The notes: generated from the sequence alone by a model not told the origin. A stretch of DNA of 64,000 bases from Chryseobacterium sp. ISL-80 (GCA_018613055.1 JAGGQZ010000003.1:406915-470914), one strand, 5' to 3'; shown: positions 36,037 through 45,178, numbered from the stretch's first letter. Made by a program: numbers and translations.

Positions 36037-38667
36037 TTACTTCGCATCATACCAGGTTGGACCGTATGAGAAGTCCACCTTCAAAGGAACTTTTAATTCT
36101 ATCGCATTTTCCATGACATCCGGGACTATTTCCTTCAGCAGCTCAATTTCATCCTGCGGCGCCTCGAAGATCAATTCATCGTGCACCTGAAGAAGCAGTC
36201 TCGTCTTCAGCCCTTCTTCGCGCAGCCTTTCAGCCATATCGATCATGGCCTTTTTGATAATATCAGCAGCACTTCCCTGGATTGGCGTATTCATCGCTGT
36301 CCGTTCCGCAAAACTTCTCAGGTTGAAGTTGCGCGCCGTGATTTCCGGTATATACCTGCGACGGTGCAACAGTGTCTGGACATACCCTTTCGCCTTGGCA
36401 TCTTTCACGATTTCATCCATATACTCTTTTACGCCTGGGTAGCTCTCAAGATAGCGTTCGATGAATTCCCCAGCCTCTTTCCTCGTAATGTTCAGGCTCT
36501 GCGATAAACCATAATCGCTGATTCCGTACACAATCCCGAAGTTTACCGCTTTCGCATGTCGGCGCATGTTCGAAGTGACCTCATCTTTTCCGACGTGGAA
36601 AACTTCCATCGCTGTCTTTGTATGGATATCCATGTCATGACGGAATGCATCAATCAATTTTTCGTCCCCGGCAATATGGGCAAGTACTCGCAGTTCAATT
36701 TGCGAATAGTCAGCAGCGAATATCACCCAGTCTTTTTCTGAAGGAACGAATGCCTGCCTGATTTTCCTGCCTTCTTCAAGTCGGATCGGAATATTCTGCA
36801 GGTTAGGGTCCGTTGAACTAAGCCTTCCTGTCGCAGTCAGCGCCTGGTTGAACCTTGTATGGACTTTTTCCGTTTCCTTATTCACGACCTTTTGCAGACC
36901 TTCAATATAGGTTGACTGCAGCTTGCCAAGCTGGCGGTAGTTCAAGATTTCTTCAATGATTTTGTGCTTCGGCGCCAATTTTTCCAGGACGTCTGCTGAA
37001 GTTGAATAACCGGTTTTCGTCTTTTTGGCAGCAGGAAGTCCCAGTTTTTCGAACAGAATGACACCTAATTGCTTCGGTGAATTGATATTGAATTGTTCGC
37101 CTGCCATTTCAAAAATCTTCGTTTCGATTTCGGCAAGACGGCCTTTGATTTCTTCGCCCATGTTTTCAAGACGGACCATATCGAGCTTGATACCGAGGTA
37201 TTCCATATCTGCAAGCACCAGTGACAATGGCATTTCAAGGCTGCTGAACAGATCGTGCTGGTCATTATCCCACAGCTCCTGCTCAAGCTTTTCTTTCAAG
37301 GACACCAGAACATCTGCCTTACGCACCAGGTGCTCCCCAAGTATTGTTTCATCGGGGATTTTTCGTCTGGCGCCTTTTCCATAGACCGATTCGTCAGCCT
37401 GTACGCTCATGAAGCCATGCTGTCTGGCGATGGCAGCCAGGTCGTCCGGCGATTCGGAAGGATTGATGATATAGGATGCTAGTGCCACATCGAATTCAGC
37501 ACCTTTCAGATGGATGCCGTGATGGCGCAAGGAAACCTCGGAACGTTTCGCATCATAGACTGTCTTTTTGCTGGTCTCATCTTCTGCCCACTTTTTGAAT
37601 TCTTCAGACTCCAAAGCGGTTTTCACAGGCAGATAATAGTGCCCATTTTCATTCACAACCGCGAAACCGACGATATCAGCATAATGATAGTTATCCTCAA
37701 GCACCTCGACGTAAAAGCCGTTTTCTATCGCAAAAATGTTTGGGTCGACTGTATCGAGCTGTTTGAACTCAATGTCTTCAAGCTCGACATTTTCAGGTAC
37801 TGCCTCCGCACCAAGCTTGTCCAATAACGAGTTGAACCCGAGTTCCTTGAAGATTTTGACCAGCTTCTCGTTCTCTGCGCCTTCATATTCAAGTTCGCTT
37901 AACTCGATTCCCACCGGAGCTTCACGAGTGATGGTCGCAAGTTCTTTGCTCATGACGGCCTGGTCTTTGAATTCCTCAAGCTTTTCCTTGAGTTTTTTTC
38001 CGCTGACCTGGTCGATCGATTCAATCAGCTTTTCAAGCGTGCCATGTTCCTTCAGCAGCTTGATCGCCGTCTTTTCCCCTACACCAGGAACTCCCGGTAT
38101 ATTATCGGATGCATCCCCCATGAGTCCTTTCATATCAATGATTTGTTGTGCCGTCAGCCCATACTTCTCCTTAATATGTTCGGGGGTATACTCCTCGATA
38201 TCCGTAATGCCTTTCCGGGTGATGCTGACAGTTGTTTTGTCGGAGCTCAACTGTGTCAAGTCCTTATCACCGGATATGACCTTCGTTTCAAAGTCTTCTT
38301 TTTCAGCGAGCAAACTTAAAGTACCAATGATATCATCGGCTTCATAATTTTCCAGCTCATATTGGGCGATTCCGTAAGCTGTCAATAATTCACGAATAAA
38401 TGGGAATTGCTCGGAAAGTTCCGGCGGCGTCTTTTGCCTGCCACCTTTATATTCACTGAACGTTTTATGCCTGAACGTCGTTTTTCCCGCATCAAATGCG
38501 ACAAGAATATGACTAGGCTTTTCATCCTCGAGAATTTTCATCAGCATCATGGTAAAACCGTAAACTGCATTCGTATGTATCCCTTTTTCATTATTCAACA
38601 GCGGCAAAGCAAAAAACGCGCGGTAGGCGATACTATTGCCGTCGATCAATACAAGCTTCTTGGACAT
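36037..38667 (-). CDS. polA: DNA polymerase I
   Basis: Repair and Okazaki-fragment processing polymerase of 876 residues. The N-terminal 5'-3' exonuclease domain (1-290) has LIDGNSIAYRAFFALP and GLMGDASDNIPGVPGVGEKT. The middle 3'-5' exonuclease-like domain lacks the metal-binding DxE motif: around FAVVNENGHYYLPV there is no acidic pair, so proofreading is probably lost, as in other Bacillus Pol I. The polymerase domain has DYSQIELRVLAHIAGD, RRHAKAVNFGIVYGISDYGL (O helix) and QVHDELIFE. It is followed closely by mutM. Confidence 0.97.
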   Translation of the reverse strand: MSKKLVLIDGNSIAYRAFFALPLLNNEKGIHTNAVYGFTMMLMKILEDEKPSHILVAFDAGKTTFRHKTFSEYKGGRQKTPPELSEQFPFIRELLTAYGIAQYELENYEADDIIGTLSLLAEKEDFETKVISGDKDLTQLSSDKTTVSITRKGITDIEEYTPEHIKEKYGLTAQQIIDMKGLMGDASDNIPGVPGVGEKTAIKLLKEHGTLEKLIESIDQVSGKKLKEKLEEFKDQAVMSKELATITREAPVGIELSELEYEGAENEKLVKIFKELGFNSLLDKLGAEAVPENVELEDIEFKQLDTVDPNIFAIENGFYVEVLEDNYHYADIVGFAVVNENGHYYLPVKTALESEEFKKWAEDETSKKTVYDAKRSEVSLRHHGIHLKGAEFDVALASYIINPSESPDDLAAIARQHGFMSVQADESVYGKGARRKIPDETILGEHLVRKADVLVSLKEKLEQELWDNDQHDLFSSLEMPLSLVLADMEYLGIKLDMVRLENMGEEIKGRLAEIETKIFEMAGEQFNINSPKQLGVILFEKLGLPAAKKTKTGYSTSADVLEKLAPKHKIIEEILNYRQLGKLQSTYIEGLQKVVNKETEKVHTRFNQALTATGRLSSTDPNLQNIPIRLEEGRKIRQAFVPSEKDWVIFAADYSQIELRVLAHIAGDEKLIDAFRHDMDIHTKTAMEVFHVGKDEVTSNMRRHAKAVNFGIVYGISDYGLSQSLNITRKEAGEFIERYLESYPGVKEYMDEIVKDAKAKGYVQTLLHRRRYIPEITARNFNLRSFAERTAMNTPIQGSAADIIKKAMIDMAERLREEGLKTRLLLQVHDELIFEAPQDEIELLKEIVPDVMENAIELKVPLKVDFSYGPTWYDAK

Positions 38668-38701
38668 GTCATTCCTCCTCCAGGACCATGTAGATTTTAT
38701 A

Positions 38702-38771
38702 TAAAAAAAAGACCGTTAGATTCCTTCCTATTTTATCATGAGAGATGATAGAAAGAAAAATAACGGCCTTT
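38702..38771 (-). terminator. Long-loop terminator of hflKC
   Basis: AAAGGCCGTTA / TAACGGTCTTT outer stem (38708-38718 and 38761-38771) with additional internal pairing, followed by TTTTTTTT on the minus strand; it lies between hflC and polA. Confidence 0.65.
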
Positions 38772-38783
38772 GTCAGCCTTCTA

Positions 38784-39719
38784 TTAATCTGTGTAGCCCA
38801 TCAGCATCCTTGCGTATGGTGAATCGGATGGGAGGACAATCACGGTCTCGCCGTTGATTGTCTTTTTATAGGATTCAAGAGTACGGAACATGGTATAAAA
38901 CTCAGGATCCTTTGAGAACGTTTGGTTATATACTTTTGCAGCTTCCCCTTCTCCTTCACCGCGGATGGTTTCTGCGTCAGCTGTTGCCTTAGCCAAAATC
39001 TCTTTCACTTCACGGTCTGTCTGGGCAATGACCCTGTTCTTTTCAGCATCCCCCATTGATAGATATTCCTGGGCCTTTGTTTCACGTTCAGAGATCATAC
39101 GGGTAAAAACTGATTTTTCGTTCTCTCCAGGTAGATCTGTTCTTTTCATCCGGACATCTGTAACTACGACACCATAGTTACCGCCGTCAAGCAATTCATT
39201 GACCTTTTCAGTTACCCTGTCATTCAACGAACCACGGGAGGAATTTTCATCATTGATGATTTCATCATAGTCAAGCTGCCCCAGTTCAGAACGGACAACA
39301 GAGTAGATGAATTCTTCCATGCGCGATTCCGCACCCTCCAGAGTCCTTGCATTGGAAATCATCTTTTTCGGATCCTCAATACGCCAGATTGCATAATTAT
39401 CGATGAGGATTCTCTTTTTGTCCTTTGTATTGATTTCCGCCTGTGAGACATCATAAGTCATTTGATACTTTGGCAGGGTGGACACACTCTGGATGAATGG
39501 AACTTTATAATTAAGTCCAGGTTCCTTTACAATTCTGACAACCTCACCGAACTGTCTCACTACTTTATATTCGCCTTGTTTAACAACGAAAACATTGGTG
39601 AAGATAAAAACCAGAAGGGCAATGAGAATAATCAGGAAAATCCCCAACTTCGTATAGTTTCTCCAATTGAACGAACCGCCGCCGCGTTCCTTCAAATCAA
39701 TCACGTTTTGATCAGCCAT
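38784..39719 (-). CDS. hflC: HflC-type SPFH/prohibitin membrane protein
   Basis: Membrane-anchored SPFH-domain protein of 311 residues; in E. coli HflC with HflK forms a large cage around the FtsH protease and modulates it. One N-terminal membrane helix (LGIFLIILIALLVFIFTNVFVV, about 25-46) precedes the band-7 domain (VKQGEYKVVRQFGEVVRIV... to about 220) and a helical region (DREVKEILAKATADAETIRGEGEGEAAKVY). I use the ATG at 39719, which overlaps the hflK stop by 8 bases. The gene pair has no place in the B. subtilis polA-phoR interval. Confidence 0.88.
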   Translation of the reverse strand: MADQNVIDLKERGGGSFNWRNYTKLGIFLIILIALLVFIFTNVFVVKQGEYKVVRQFGEVVRIVKEPGLNYKVPFIQSVSTLPKYQMTYDVSQAEINTKDKKRILIDNYAIWRIEDPKKMISNARTLEGAESRMEEFIYSVVRSELGQLDYDEIINDENSSRGSLNDRVTEKVNELLDGGNYGVVVTDVRMKRTDLPGENEKSVFTRMISERETKAQEYLSMGDAEKNRVIAQTDREVKEILAKATADAETIRGEGEGEAAKVYNQTFSKDPEFYTMFRTLESYKKTINGETVIVLPSDSPYARMLMGYTD

Positions 39720-40680
39720 TATTCTTTTCACTGCCTTCCTGCTCTGACTTAGGCTTATCTGCTTCAAGCGGGCGAATCGGGAAGTACTTCATTGTGTTGC
39801 CGTCATCGTTCATGATGTATATTTCCGTTCCCGGCAGCACCTGCTCAAGTGTTTCCAATATCAGACGCTGTCTGGTGATTTCCGGATTTGATTTGTATTC
39901 AACATACATCTTATTGAATACCGCCACGTCACCGCGCGCCCGTTCGATTCTGGCAGCTTTGTCACCTTCTGCCCTTGAAATAAGCGCATCCTTTTCACCC
40001 TTCGCTTCGTTCAATTTCTGGTTGCGGTACTTCTTTGCTTCATTTATTTTTGTATTCATCGTCTCACGAGCATCTGTTACATCTGTAAAAGCTTTGCGGA
40101 CTTCTTGATTTGGCAGTTCAACATCCTGGAGCTTTACCCCAAGGACGGAAACACCCATATCATACTTTTCAATCAAGGATGACAATAAGTCACGGACATC
40201 CGCTTCAATTTCTGCTTTCCCGGAGGTCAGGGCGTCATCTATTTTGGAGCTGCCAATGATGCTTCTGACAGAGGCCGAAGTTGAATCATACAAAATCTCT
40301 CTTGGATTATCAGCATTGTATAAATATTTTGCCGGATCAGTAATTTTCCATTGAACAACCAGATCGGCCAGCACAATATTCTCGTCACCCGTAATCATCT
40401 TCGTTTCATCCGGAAACTCGACGATTTCACCGTTTTTCTCTTCATAGCCGAACTGAAGGCTGAATGTTTCCTTCGATAATGTCTCAACACTCTGGATTGG
40501 CCAAGGAAGCTTGAAGTGCAAGCCAGGTTCACTAATTCCCGCCTCTACCTTCCCAAATGTCAAAATGACCGCCTGTTCTGATTCATCGACTGTATACCAG
40601 GTCGTGAAAGCAGATAGGCCCAAAATAATGGCAAGAACGACAATACCGCCCGTCACGTAAATCTTTTTTAAGCTTACCAT
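39712..40680 (-). CDS. hflK: HflK-type SPFH/prohibitin membrane protein
   Basis: SPFH-domain protein of 322 residues and likely partner of the HflC-like protein encoded directly downstream with overlapping ends. It has one membrane helix (VTGGIVVLAIILGLSAFTTW, about 9-28), the band-7 core beginning DESEQAVILTFGKVEAGISEPG, then a helical stalk with NEAKGEKDALISRAEGDKAARIERARGDV and a hydrophilic tail. GAGGGG precedes the ATG. The upstream sigma-W promoter suggests induction by membrane-active agents, as for flotillin-type SPFH genes in B. subtilis. A role with FtsH is inference. Confidence 0.88.
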   Translation of the reverse strand: MVSLKKIYVTGGIVVLAIILGLSAFTTWYTVDESEQAVILTFGKVEAGISEPGLHFKLPWPIQSVETLSKETFSLQFGYEEKNGEIVEFPDETKMITGDENIVLADLVVQWKITDPAKYLYNADNPREILYDSTSASVRSIIGSSKIDDALTSGKAEIEADVRDLLSSLIEKYDMGVSVLGVKLQDVELPNQEVRKAFTDVTDARETMNTKINEAKKYRNQKLNEAKGEKDALISRAEGDKAARIERARGDVAVFNKMYVEYKSNPEITRQRLILETLEQVLPGTEIYIMNDDGNTMKYFPIRPLEADKPKSEQEGSEKNNG

Positions 40681-40720
40681 CGAATTCCCCTCTTCCTATG
40701 TTTCTGTCTATGTTTGTTTT

Positions 40721-40746
40721 TACGATTATAAGTCACAAAAGTTTCA
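40721..40746 (-). promoter_or_regulatory. Sigma-W promoter of hflK-hflC
   Basis: On the minus strand TGAAAC (40741-40746), exactly 16 bases, CGTA (40721-40724): same consensus and spacing as at ysdB. A TATAAT lies inside the spacer but lacks a suitable -35 for sigma-A. Confidence 0.8.
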
Positions 40747-40798
40747 AAAAGTATGATTTTTGTAATATAGTTTTGCATCATTAGCTTTTTAGGGGAAT

Positions 40799-40832
40799 GA
40801 AAAAAGCACAAGCGGGGTCTGCTTGTGCTTCT
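40799..40832. terminator. Terminator of the DUF4256 gene
   Basis: AAAGCACAAGC / GCTTGTGCTTC hairpin, loop of 7, with TTTTTTC on the minus strand. The remaining bases between it and hflK hold the sigma-W promoter. Confidence 0.8.
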
Positions 40833-40968
40833 TTCGGCTCCTTGGATGAAGGGGTTTTCACTAATGATGATAGCAAGAAAGTGTTAAGAAAAAATAAACC
40901 TCTTGTTAAGACTATGTAAATTTGGAAAACCTTTCTCATCCAAAGCTTTATTCTGGTCAATGGAGGAT

Positions 40969-41535
40969 TTACACCTTTAGAGCTCCGCGGAACCCTCTTG
41001 CAGCATAGTACGAATCTGCTCCATTGTGATATAAGAACACCGTATCGTAACGGCGGTCACAAAAAAGTGCGCCTCCAAGGCTTCTAATATGATCCGGCGT
41101 TTGCACCCAGCTCGACGTTTTCAAATCGAAATTCCCGAGCTCTTGCAATTCTCTGTATTGCTGCTCTGTTAAAAGTTCGATCCCCATGTCAGCTGCCATG
41201 TCCATGGCGTTATTTTCAGGTTTATGCTTTTTCCTGGACTCGAGCGCTTCACGATCATAACAAACACTTCTGCGGCCTTTAGGGCTTTCAGCTGAGCAGT
41301 CATAGAAAATGACTGCTCCTGTCTCTTTCTCTTGGCCAACAACATCCGGTTCTCCGCCTGTTCTTTCCATTTGGTTGAGTGTCCACATTTTTTCCATATT
41401 CATTTCAAGCCTCGCTTGAACATCCGCCCAGACAATACCTTTATGACGATCCATATTTTTTTCAAAACGTGTTTTTAAAATCAAGAGCAGGTCCTCTTGC
41501 TCTTCCGGTAATAATTCCGTCGTTCTATCTGGCAT
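40969..41535 (-). CDS. DUF4256 family protein
   Basis: Cytosolic protein of 188 residues matching the DUF4256 family by recurring segments: RFEKNMDRHKGIVWADVQARL, GGEPDVVGQEKETG, YDREALESRKKHKPE and the C-terminal FLYHNGADSYYAARGFRGAL. No catalytic motif is known to me; the family is uncharacterised. AGGAGG is upstream of the ATG. It stands alone with its own terminator between hflKC and phoR, an interval where B. subtilis has no such gene, so it is accessory. Confidence 0.85.
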   Translation of the reverse strand: MPDRTTELLPEEQEDLLLILKTRFEKNMDRHKGIVWADVQARLEMNMEKMWTLNQMERTGGEPDVVGQEKETGAVIFYDCSAESPKGRRSVCYDREALESRKKHKPENNAMDMAADMGIELLTEQQYRELQELGNFDLKTSSWVQTPDHIRSLGGALFCDRRYDTVFLYHNGADSYYAARGFRGALKV

Positions 41536-41599
41536 ACAAATTCCTCCTATTCATAAAAGGCTCTGCTTGCACTTCTCTTAAGCAGGCATGAACACCTTC

Positions 41600-43366
41600 T
41601 TATTGAGGCAGCTTCTTATAAAGCTTAATGGTAAAGGTGGTTCCTTTCCCGACATCACTTGTTACTTCAATTTGCCCTCTATGGGCTTCCACGATATGTT
41701 TGACGATGGCTAGGCCAAGGCCTGTTCCCCCTGAATTCCGGCTCCTTGCCTTATCCACCCGGTAAAAACGTTCAAAAATCCTTGGAATCTCACTTTTTTC
41801 AATGCCAATTCCTGAATCCTTTACCACAACGGAAACAGTGTCTTCGTGGTCAATTAACGAGATTTCCACACTGCCGCCATTTAGGGAATAAGTGATGGCA
41901 TTGCTGACGAGGTTGATCAGTACCTGCTTCAGTCTGTCAGCATCTCCTTCAATGGTCGCCTGCTGTTCTGGCCCATCAAGCATAAGCGTGATATCCTTTT
42001 CTGCAGCTTTTCCTTCTAAAATCTCAATGACTTCAGCTGCTTGCTGGCGGAGATCCACACTTCCAGCTGAAAGATGGAAACCATGCTGTTCAATCTTGGA
42101 GAGGTCAAGCAATTCCTGTATCAATACTTGCAGTCGGTCACTTTCTTTCAGGATAATTTCAAGAAAAGCTTCCAATGTATCTTTATCATGCATCGCTCCA
42201 TCCAGAAGTGTTTCCGAAAAGCCCTTGATCGAGGTGATGGGTGTCTTAAGCTCATGCGAGACATTGGCCACAAAGTCTTTTCTCATCTGCTCGAGTTTTT
42301 TCAGCTCGGAAATGTCATGGAATACAAGAAGAATTCCTTTCCAGACATTGTTTGTCCCGATGATTGGCACTCCGTACACTTCAAAATGGCGCCTTTCTAT
42401 CTCAATAGGAAGAACGACTTGCTTCCTTACTTTTTGCTCAGTCATGAAAATCTCTTCGACCATCCTGATGATTTCCTCATGGTCAATGACTTCATAATAA
42501 AGTTTATACAGGTATTCAGAAGACTCCACATTGAAGATTTCCTTATAGGGCTTATTGATCAAGTTAATAAATCCCCTGCTGTCAATCAAGATCAGGCCGC
42601 TGCCCATATTTTCGATCAATGCCGTCAACCTGTCCTGCTGTGATTCCTTCAGCTTCATCAGTTCCTGAAGGTTTCTGGCAAGGATATTGATGGAAGAACT
42701 CAGCATCCCCGTTTCGTCTATATGATCCTCATATGTCCTTGCACGGTAGTTCCCTTTAGCCAGCTCGATCGCGACATTTGTCGCAGACTCGATTGGTTTC
42801 GTATAGCGGTTCGTGATCCTTGTACCGAGGAGGATGATCACGACCAATGCCATGCCAAGACTAATGGTAAGTATCCACCAGATTTGGCGATACGCTTTCT
42901 GCAGTTCATCAATCTTTGTTGTCAGAAATACATAACCTTCTTTTTCACCGTTATGAATGAGGGGGTTCCAATAGTAATGCAAGTCAAAGCCCCCGCCAAC
43001 TTCAAGATCGCTCTGCGTTTTAGGCGTCTCTTCCACGATATCCCCAATAATATCCTTATGTCTGCTGATTTTTGTGCTTGATAGTTCACCAGTGTCATAA
43101 TGGATATCACCGTCAAGGTCAACGATGGTAATCCTGGCGTTCAGCAACCGGCCCATCCTTAGGATTTCTTCTCGGTCCAGTGAGCCAAGCCCTCCATTTT
43201 GCTCAATATTGGAGGTTAAAAGATTCATTTCAATCTTCAGGCGTTCATTGAATGAATTGATATAATAATTCTTGAATAATTGCCCCAACACAAGGCCAAG
43301 GCCTATTAACACGATGATGATCAAGGTAATAAGGGCAAATAAGAGCCGTGTCCTGTACTTTGTCAT
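41600..43366 (-). CDS. phoR: Phosphate sensor histidine kinase PhoR
   Basis: Membrane histidine kinase of 588 residues that phosphorylates PhoP when phosphate is scarce. Layout: membrane helix 1 (about 9-30), extracytoplasmic PDC-like sensor domain (about 35-160), helix 2 (about 163-182), HAMP (about 183-235), PAS domain (about 245-350), HisKA with His371 in NVSHELKTPITSIKGF, and a HATPase domain with LVSNAITYS (N box), VKDSGIGI (G1), FERFYRVD and GGTGLGLAIVKHIVEAH (G2). Its start overlaps the phoP stop by 4 bases. Confidence 0.95.
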   Translation of the reverse strand: MTKYRTRLLFALITLIIIVLIGLGLVLGQLFKNYYINSFNERLKIEMNLLTSNIEQNGGLGSLDREEILRMGRLLNARITIVDLDGDIHYDTGELSSTKISRHKDIIGDIVEETPKTQSDLEVGGGFDLHYYWNPLIHNGEKEGYVFLTTKIDELQKAYRQIWWILTISLGMALVVIILLGTRITNRYTKPIESATNVAIELAKGNYRARTYEDHIDETGMLSSSINILARNLQELMKLKESQQDRLTALIENMGSGLILIDSRGFINLINKPYKEIFNVESSEYLYKLYYEVIDHEEIIRMVEEIFMTEQKVRKQVVLPIEIERRHFEVYGVPIIGTNNVWKGILLVFHDISELKKLEQMRKDFVANVSHELKTPITSIKGFSETLLDGAMHDKDTLEAFLEIILKESDRLQVLIQELLDLSKIEQHGFHLSAGSVDLRQQAAEVIEILEGKAAEKDITLMLDGPEQQATIEGDADRLKQVLINLVSNAITYSLNGGSVEISLIDHEDTVSVVVKDSGIGIEKSEIPRIFERFYRVDKARSRNSGGTGLGLAIVKHIVEAHRGQIEVTSDVGKGTTFTIKLYKKLPQ

Positions 43367-44079
43367 TCTCCCTTCGGTTCCTCCAGCTTATAGCCAAGGC
43401 CGCGGATTGTTTTGATATAGGAAGGCTTCTTTGTGTTCTGTTCGATTTTTTCGCGCAAGTGGCTTATATGTACATCTACAATTCTTGTATCACCGGCAAA
43501 GTCATAATTCCAGACCGCGCTTAACAGTTGGTCCCGCGTCAGAACCCGGCCTTTATTTTTGGCCAGATAGAGAAGCAATTCGAATTCCTTCGGTGTCAAT
43601 TCGAGCAGGTCTTCCATGAAATACGCTTCATAGAAATCCGGCATGATCCTGAGTTCGCCAATTTTGATCTGTCCCTCGTCCTCCTGCTTCTCCTCGACAG
43701 GATCCGGCACTGCCTGCACCCTTCTAAGGATCGCTTTTACCCTTGCCACAACCTCCCGCGGGCTGAACGGCTTCGTCATGTAATCGTCTGCACCCAGCTC
43801 CAGGCCAAGCACTTTGTCAAACTCGTCATCCTTTGCCGTCAGCATTAAAATCGGGACATTGATTTTCTGCTGCCTAAGCAGCTTGCATACTTCCATGCCG
43901 TCAAGCTTCGGAAGCATCAAATCCAGGACCATTAAATCCGGTTTTTCTTCTGCAGCAAGGCGGATCCCTTCCTCACCGTCCATTCCGGTCACAACGGAAT
44001 AACCAGCCTGTTCCAGATTATACTTCAGCAGCGTCACAATAGATTGTTCATCATCTACAACCAAGACCTTCTTGTTCAT
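43363..44079 (-). CDS. phoP: Phosphate response regulator PhoP
   Basis: OmpR-type response regulator of 238 residues that activates phosphate-starvation genes. The receiver domain has Asp9-Asp10 and phospho-acceptor Asp53 in VLDLMLPKLDG, with MLTAKDD and YMTKPFSPREVVARV completing the pocket. The winged-helix effector domain begins near residue 135 and contains LLYLAKNKGRVLTRDQLL and VDVHISHLREKIE. I use the ATG at 44079, preceded by GGAGG; the frame reaching 44118 lies upstream of that site. Confidence 0.96.
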   Translation of the reverse strand: MNKKVLVVDDEQSIVTLLKYNLEQAGYSVVTGMDGEEGIRLAAEEKPDLMVLDLMLPKLDGMEVCKLLRQQKINVPILMLTAKDDEFDKVLGLELGADDYMTKPFSPREVVARVKAILRRVQAVPDPVEEKQEDEGQIKIGELRIMPDFYEAYFMEDLLELTPKEFELLLYLAKNKGRVLTRDQLLSAVWNYDFAGDTRIVDVHISHLREKIEQNTKKPSYIKTIRGLGYKLEEPKGE

Positions 44080-44171
44080 ATAAGCCTCCAAAAAAGTTAT
44101 TACCCCTGATTCATCCAATTAACTCTATCTACATTATAATATCAACCCGCCGTGTAAAATCAAATTTTAAA

Positions 44172-44206
44172 AAAATGAAAAAGGATGTACAAATGAATGT
44201 ACATCC
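44172..44206 (-). terminator. Terminator of the MaoC-like gene
   Basis: GGATGTAC / GTACATCC hairpin followed by TTTTTCATTTTTTT on the minus strand, between the MaoC-like gene and phoP. Confidence 0.8.
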
Positions 44207-44212
44207 CGAAGC

Positions 44213-44689
44213 TCAAAAATTCTCCAGTGCCTTACCGTCCATTCGCTGCACTGGATATGGCGGACAGACGAGCATCTGACCCTTTACCACTGTCTCATCA
44301 TCTTCATTTTTTCCAGTAACCGTAATCACAACATTATGCTTGCTCCTGATGACTTCGGTCACTTCAAACAGGAATTGCACGGTTCCATAATGATAGACAG
44401 GTTTCACATATTCTATATCCTGCTTAAGAATATGGCTTCCAGGTCCCGGAAGATATTTGGAAACAGCCGAAGTGATGATGCCATTCAGCATGATTGCAGG
44501 AACAATCGGCTTTTCATATGGTGTTTGCGAAGCATAATCATGCTGGATATACAAAGGATTCGCATCATTGGTCAAACCCAAATACAACAGGAGGTCTTTG
44601 TCCTCGATTTTCTCTGTTAGTGTCAATTTTTCTCCGACAGTGATTTCTTCTATTTTCCTGCCAAGCTTACGTTTTCTTCCAAGCAGCAT
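44213..44689 (-). CDS. MaoC/hot-dog family dehydratase-like protein
   Basis: Single hot-dog-fold protein of 158 residues, related to (R)-specific enoyl-CoA hydratases. The MaoC core is seen in ITVGEKLTLTEKIEDKDLL, YLGLTNDANPLYIQHDYA (Asp-Asn-x-x-hydratase motif, here NDANPLY with a following His) and IVPAIMLNGIITSAVSKYLPGPGS, then KPVYHYGTVQFLFEVTE. It could hydrate an enoyl-CoA or enoyl-ACP; the true substrate is unknown. It lies between mdh and phoPR, a frequent place for such a gene in Bacillus. Confidence 0.85.
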   Translation of the reverse strand: MLLGRKRKLGRKIEEITVGEKLTLTEKIEDKDLLLYLGLTNDANPLYIQHDYASQTPYEKPIVPAIMLNGIITSAVSKYLPGPGSHILKQDIEYVKPVYHYGTVQFLFEVTEVIRSKHNVVITVTGKNEDDETVVKGQMLVCPPYPVQRMDGKALENF

Positions 44690-44770
44690 AGCGTTTACCC
44701 CTTTGCAATAGAAGTTCGATTTAGTTGCATTATATTCCCCTGTCCGAAAACAATATACGTCCCATATTGG

Positions 44771-44807
44771 AAAAAAAATCGGGGAAGGTTCCCCGATTCT
44801 TTTTTAG
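44771..44807. terminator. Bidirectional terminator downstream of mdh
   Basis: AATCGGGGAA / TTCCCCGATT with A and T tracts on both sides. It is now about 370 bases from the mdh stop because the MITE-like element lies between. Confidence 0.85.
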
Positions 44808-44854
44808 GCTGTTTTCGAATCGATTGATTCATGGCACGTGATGTAATAAGTTTA

Positions 44855-45151
44855 GCTCTGTTAAATCAGACTGTTGATTTTCGTTCCAGGCGCTTCGCTT
44901 TCCGCTGGAAGAATAATGAAAAAGCCCAACTGCCGGCTTTTTCAAAAAGCAATTCTTCCTGGCTGGCGCTGAGCCTCCTCGTCGCTTTGCTCCTGCGGGG
45001 TCTCACCTGACCAGCTATGCCCGCAGGACATTGAATTGGCTTCTTCGAACCTGCCCACGCACGATGGAAATGCGGTAGCATTTTCGGAGGAGTCTTCGCG
45101 CCTTCCACTACAATCAACAGGAGTAAAAACGACATTGGGCTTTAACAGAGC
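44855..45151. mobile_element. MITE-like element with 11-bp terminal inverted repeats
   Basis: The ends are GCTCTGTTAAA (44855-44865) and TTTAACAGAGC (45141-45151), exact inverted copies; second inner inverted copies GTTGATT and AATCAAC lie just inside. The interior has GC-rich segments (GGTCAGGTGAGACCCCGCAG on the minus strand, and CGAGGAGGCTCAGC) of a kind I recall as common noncoding repeats in Bacillaceae genomes, plus a GAAAAAGCC/GGCTTTTTC hairpin. There is no transposase; frames crossing it lack coding features. No clear target duplication was seen. Confidence 0.65.
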
Positions 45152-45178
45152 CAATTTTTTTACGAATCAGTGTCCGTT

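Noticed and set aside
44866..45154. Reading frames of 70-89 codons inside the element after mdh
   Set aside because: They lie wholly within a noncoding repeat with terminal inverted repeats and lack ribosome binding sites or recognisable domains.
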